DNA of 64,000 nucleotides from Pieris napi (Eukaryota > Arthropoda > Insecta > Lepidoptera > Pieridae). Location: positions 3,358,001 to 3,422,000 of the forward strand of contig NC_062235.1 in assembly GCF_905475465.1 (NCBI RefSeq). The letters are read 5' to 3'. Of the stretch, positions 61,851-64,000 are shown one piece after another. How positions within the stretch are numbered: position 1 is the stretch's first letter; each line of letters opens with the position of its first letter. A program made the position numbers and the translations under genes. The notes beneath the pieces were generated by a model, which made no database searches, had not been told where the DNA came from, and saw nothing but the letters and a program-made list of their open reading frames with translations.

Positions 61851-62149
61851 ATCACTTAACTTTAGCAATAGCAAATCTTAAACATAAACTTAGTATAAGT
61901 TTCATATCCGCTCTGCAAAAACAGTATAACTTGTAAATTGCTATAAAAATTAAAGTCCAGCTATCTCTAGGTAAAGTGGACCAGTCTGGGAGATTGCCTC
62001 GACTTTGCGACCCTTTTGTTGATAATGAAACTGTTTACTTGAATATGAGAATATTAAACACGAGACTGCGTCATTATTTTGTCTAAAGAACGACAAATTT
62101 CCTCCAAGTACTTTGGATCATTTTTCATCATAAGAATTCATAAAGAAAA

Positions 62150-62445
62150 TACATATCTAGGAAACATTTTTTTAGTTCAATAAAAATAACTATCTACTAT
62201 AATAAAAATTGGGGTTGATTGTACAGGTGTGAAAGTTAGGGGGTTGTATGTATTTTTGTATGCTGTATCATAAAAAAAATAAAAACAAAAAAGATCACTT
62301 AGGGGTTTGAAAGATTGATAGTAGCCGATTCTCAGACTTACTGAATATGCAAATAAAAATTCATAAGAATCGGTCGAGCCAATTCAGAGGAGTATAGGAA
62401 CGAACATTGTGTCACGAGAAATTTATATATTGGTATAATCTAATG
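62150..62445 (-). mobile_element. Helitron-like element (family A), 3' end lost
   Basis: The minus strand reads 'attctcagactt' complement, 'ctcctctgaattggctcgac' and 'cgtgacacaatgttcg'. Both internal blocks of family A are present, but the CTAGT end is missing. Confidence 0.65.
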
Positions 62446-62699
62446 TAAACAATATTTAACAAATGTGTTAGATAAGTGTCGATGGCGACAAAGGAACAAA
62501 AGCATACAATCAATTACTCATCCGGTCCCGATGACATTCTCTGTATGGATAAAGCTTCATCAGCTGCAGTGACTAGTTCCCAGTACGTTTGGCTTTACAT
62601 CCGCTGCATTTCCGATAACATTGTGACTCAGCGCTGCCGATCGGACATATTGACCCATACGCGTAGCGCAGTCAGCAAATTTGATTCCATTCAGTCTAT

Positions 62700-62944
62700 T
62701 AGGTGATGAGTTATACTAGTCGATAGTTAGTCGCGTGCGCGGGAGGTCGTTTTGATCATCAGACAAAACCAACGGGAGAAATTAAGAGCACGCGATCGCC
62801 ACGAGGTTGTGTTGACAATATTCGTATTCAGTGATGTAAACAATTTAAATCACCTGTTAGCTAATCGCGCTTATCGGGGCTCCGCGGTCTGAGCGGAGTC
62901 AGTTGCCGACAGCGATCGAGTGTGGTGACACGGTTTAGTGAGAA
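62700..62944 (+). promoter_or_regulatory. GC-rich putative promoter and 5' UTR of the 62.9-kb exon
   Basis: This is a patch of high GC content (gtcgcgtgcgcgggaggtcg, ggctccgcggtctgagcgga) in AT-rich DNA. TCAGTT at 62899-62904 fits the arthropod initiator, about 45 bases before the ATG. A short ORF just upstream (62482-62705, starting MATKEQKHTINYSS) may be an upstream reading frame or chance. Confidence 0.4.
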
Positions 62945-63226
62945 ATGCCAGCGCTTGGCTACGAAATGACGACGTCATATGAAATGTGTTCGACGCGGTA
63001 CGTGGTGAATGAGGAGTACATGATGCCTCAGTTGTGGGACAAGCAAGTGCCGAGTCCCTACTCCACATACATGTATAGAGGTGTACCGGAAAGCCAGCCT
63101 CGCGTCGAAGCTGCTATGTTTTACAGTACATGTTCAATTTTTTTATTATTACCGCTTGAATGCATGCTAAGGCAAGTCCGATATCAATCATTGGGATTAT
63201 ATTATCGCGACGTTATCAGAGCTTGA
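62945..63226 (+). CDS. Candidate first coding exon of an unrecognised gene; 3' limit uncertain
   Basis: An ATG in good context (gagaaATGCC) opens a GC-rich frame: MPALGYEMTTSYEMCSTRYV, then VNEEYMMPQLWDKQVPSPYS, then TYMYRGVPESQPRVEA. It is rich in Tyr, Met and Pro, as in N-terminal regions of regulatory proteins, and has no domain I recognise. From about residue 60 the composition becomes hydrophobic and AT-rich, so the exon probably ends earlier. Possible donors are AGAG|GTGTAC near 63081 or a GC donor AAG|GCAAGT near 63172; neither is strong. The rest of the gene would be off the right edge. It may share a gene with 34185-34281 as an alternative start, but nothing proves this. Confidence 0.5.
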   Translation: MPALGYEMTTSYEMCSTRYVVNEEYMMPQLWDKQVPSPYSTYMYRGVPESQPRVEAAMFYSTCSIFLLLPLECMLRQVRYQSLGLYYRDVIRA

Positions 63227-63229
63227 TGT

Positions 63230-64000
63230 GTAGAAACTAGTGTTCAATTATAATACAATAAAAGCTAGATACACTAAATATACATAACGAACCAAGAGCC
63301 AAGAGTAGGAAATGAAATTCAAGATAGCAAATTTAAGTTTAAACAGTATGGCAAGGTCTTATTGTGATAGATCATTTAGGTTTTTGTGATCATGTGTAGG
63401 CTATCAAGAGTTAATTAAATGTGCAAACGACACGGAAAAGTTTTCCCAAATTTTGAGGAAGTCTTGTATGGTTTTAATTGTGGAAATAACAATTTTAGTT
63501 AAAATTATGATGATTAATGTGTTTGTTATGAATAATATGGCATCGTGAATAATGTACAAGTATTGATCCTTAAGTTTATATTAACAAAATTAATAAAAGG
63601 ATATAATTATATGTGATCAATTTTTTGTTGATTATTCTACATATTTGAGCCAAACAAAAGTTTAAACTCTGAAAACTTACGTAAGCAACTTACGGTAGTC
63701 GTTTAGCTTAGATTGCTATGTTTAATTTAGATATTATTATTATCTGTATATTATATGTATATGTGTACTATTTAAAACGTAATAAACAATATAATGTTTA
63801 TCTCATTCTATAAAATTGACTACGAAATAACCAGTTCAAAAAAATTCCCCACTTTTTAATCATTTAATATACAAAGTAATAAACAAGATTCGCGTACAAA
63901 ACATATTTAATAAAGTCATATATGTATAGGCTTATTTCCTCTAAACTAAGTTTGTTTATAATTATAAAATATTTAGCATTTATTATGTAATGCACAATAT
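63230..64000. other. Non-coding stretch to the window end
   Basis: AT-rich sequence with no exon or repeat recognised; probably intron if the 62.9-kb exon is real. Confidence 0.35.

Noticed and set aside
62482..62705. ORF starting MATKEQKHTINYSS as a gene
   Set aside because: No motif and no splice context; it sits just upstream of a likely initiator and is better seen as upstream reading frame or chance.
1..64000. CRISPR array, bacterial operon or phage features
   Set aside because: Genes have spliceosomal introns and the repeats are eukaryotic retroelements and DNA transposons; no regularly spaced direct repeats were seen.

Overview
The window reads as nuclear DNA of a moth or butterfly (Lepidoptera). 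The genes have short exons with GT-AG introns. The background is very AT-rich and densely filled with insect transposon debris: Helitron-like elements ending in CTAGT, tRNA-derived SINEs, many 5'-truncated LINE tails, PIF/Harbinger and hAT elements and many MITEs. The alpha-amylase also carries a Gln at a chloride-ligand position, which I recall as a lepidopteran trait.

Three genes could be assembled exon by exon. (1) Minus strand, 9637 down to the left edge: glycine C-acetyltransferase (2-amino-3-ketobutyrate CoA ligase, GCAT), a mitochondrial PLP enzyme of threonine catabolism. Seven coding exons are present and the C-terminal third lies off the left edge. (2) Minus strand, 22295 to 14136: an intact secreted alpha-amylase of 506 residues in eight exons, with a broken partial copy of its last exon lying 200 bp away in the last intron. 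(3) Plus strand, 23256 to 28689: twisted gastrulation (tsg), a secreted BMP-pathway modulator of 240 residues in five exons. Amylase and tsg are divergent and share an upstream interval of about 960 bp. The three genes have unrelated jobs (amino-acid catabolism, starch digestion, dorsoventral patterning signals), so I infer no joint pathway.

From 34 kb to the right end no complete gene is visible. Two good candidate first coding exons on the plus strand (34185-34281 and from 62945) and a very short third candidate (52983-53001) suggest large-intron genes or alternative promoters whose remaining exons lie off the right edge or were not recognised. The rest of this half is repeats: a hAT element with a perfect 8-bp target duplication, a SINE with an 11-bp duplication, a small retroposed RNA copy with a 12-bp duplication, several MITEs and SINE/LINE fragments.

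The most unusual structure is a 1.75-kb fold-back element (17146-18895) in amylase intron 5. Its two roughly 0.8-kb arms are inverted copies, each carrying a cysteine-rich coding end, and it is inserted inside an older LINE tail. A second oddity is a small element (10488-10665) whose terminal inverted repeats each contain their own palindrome.
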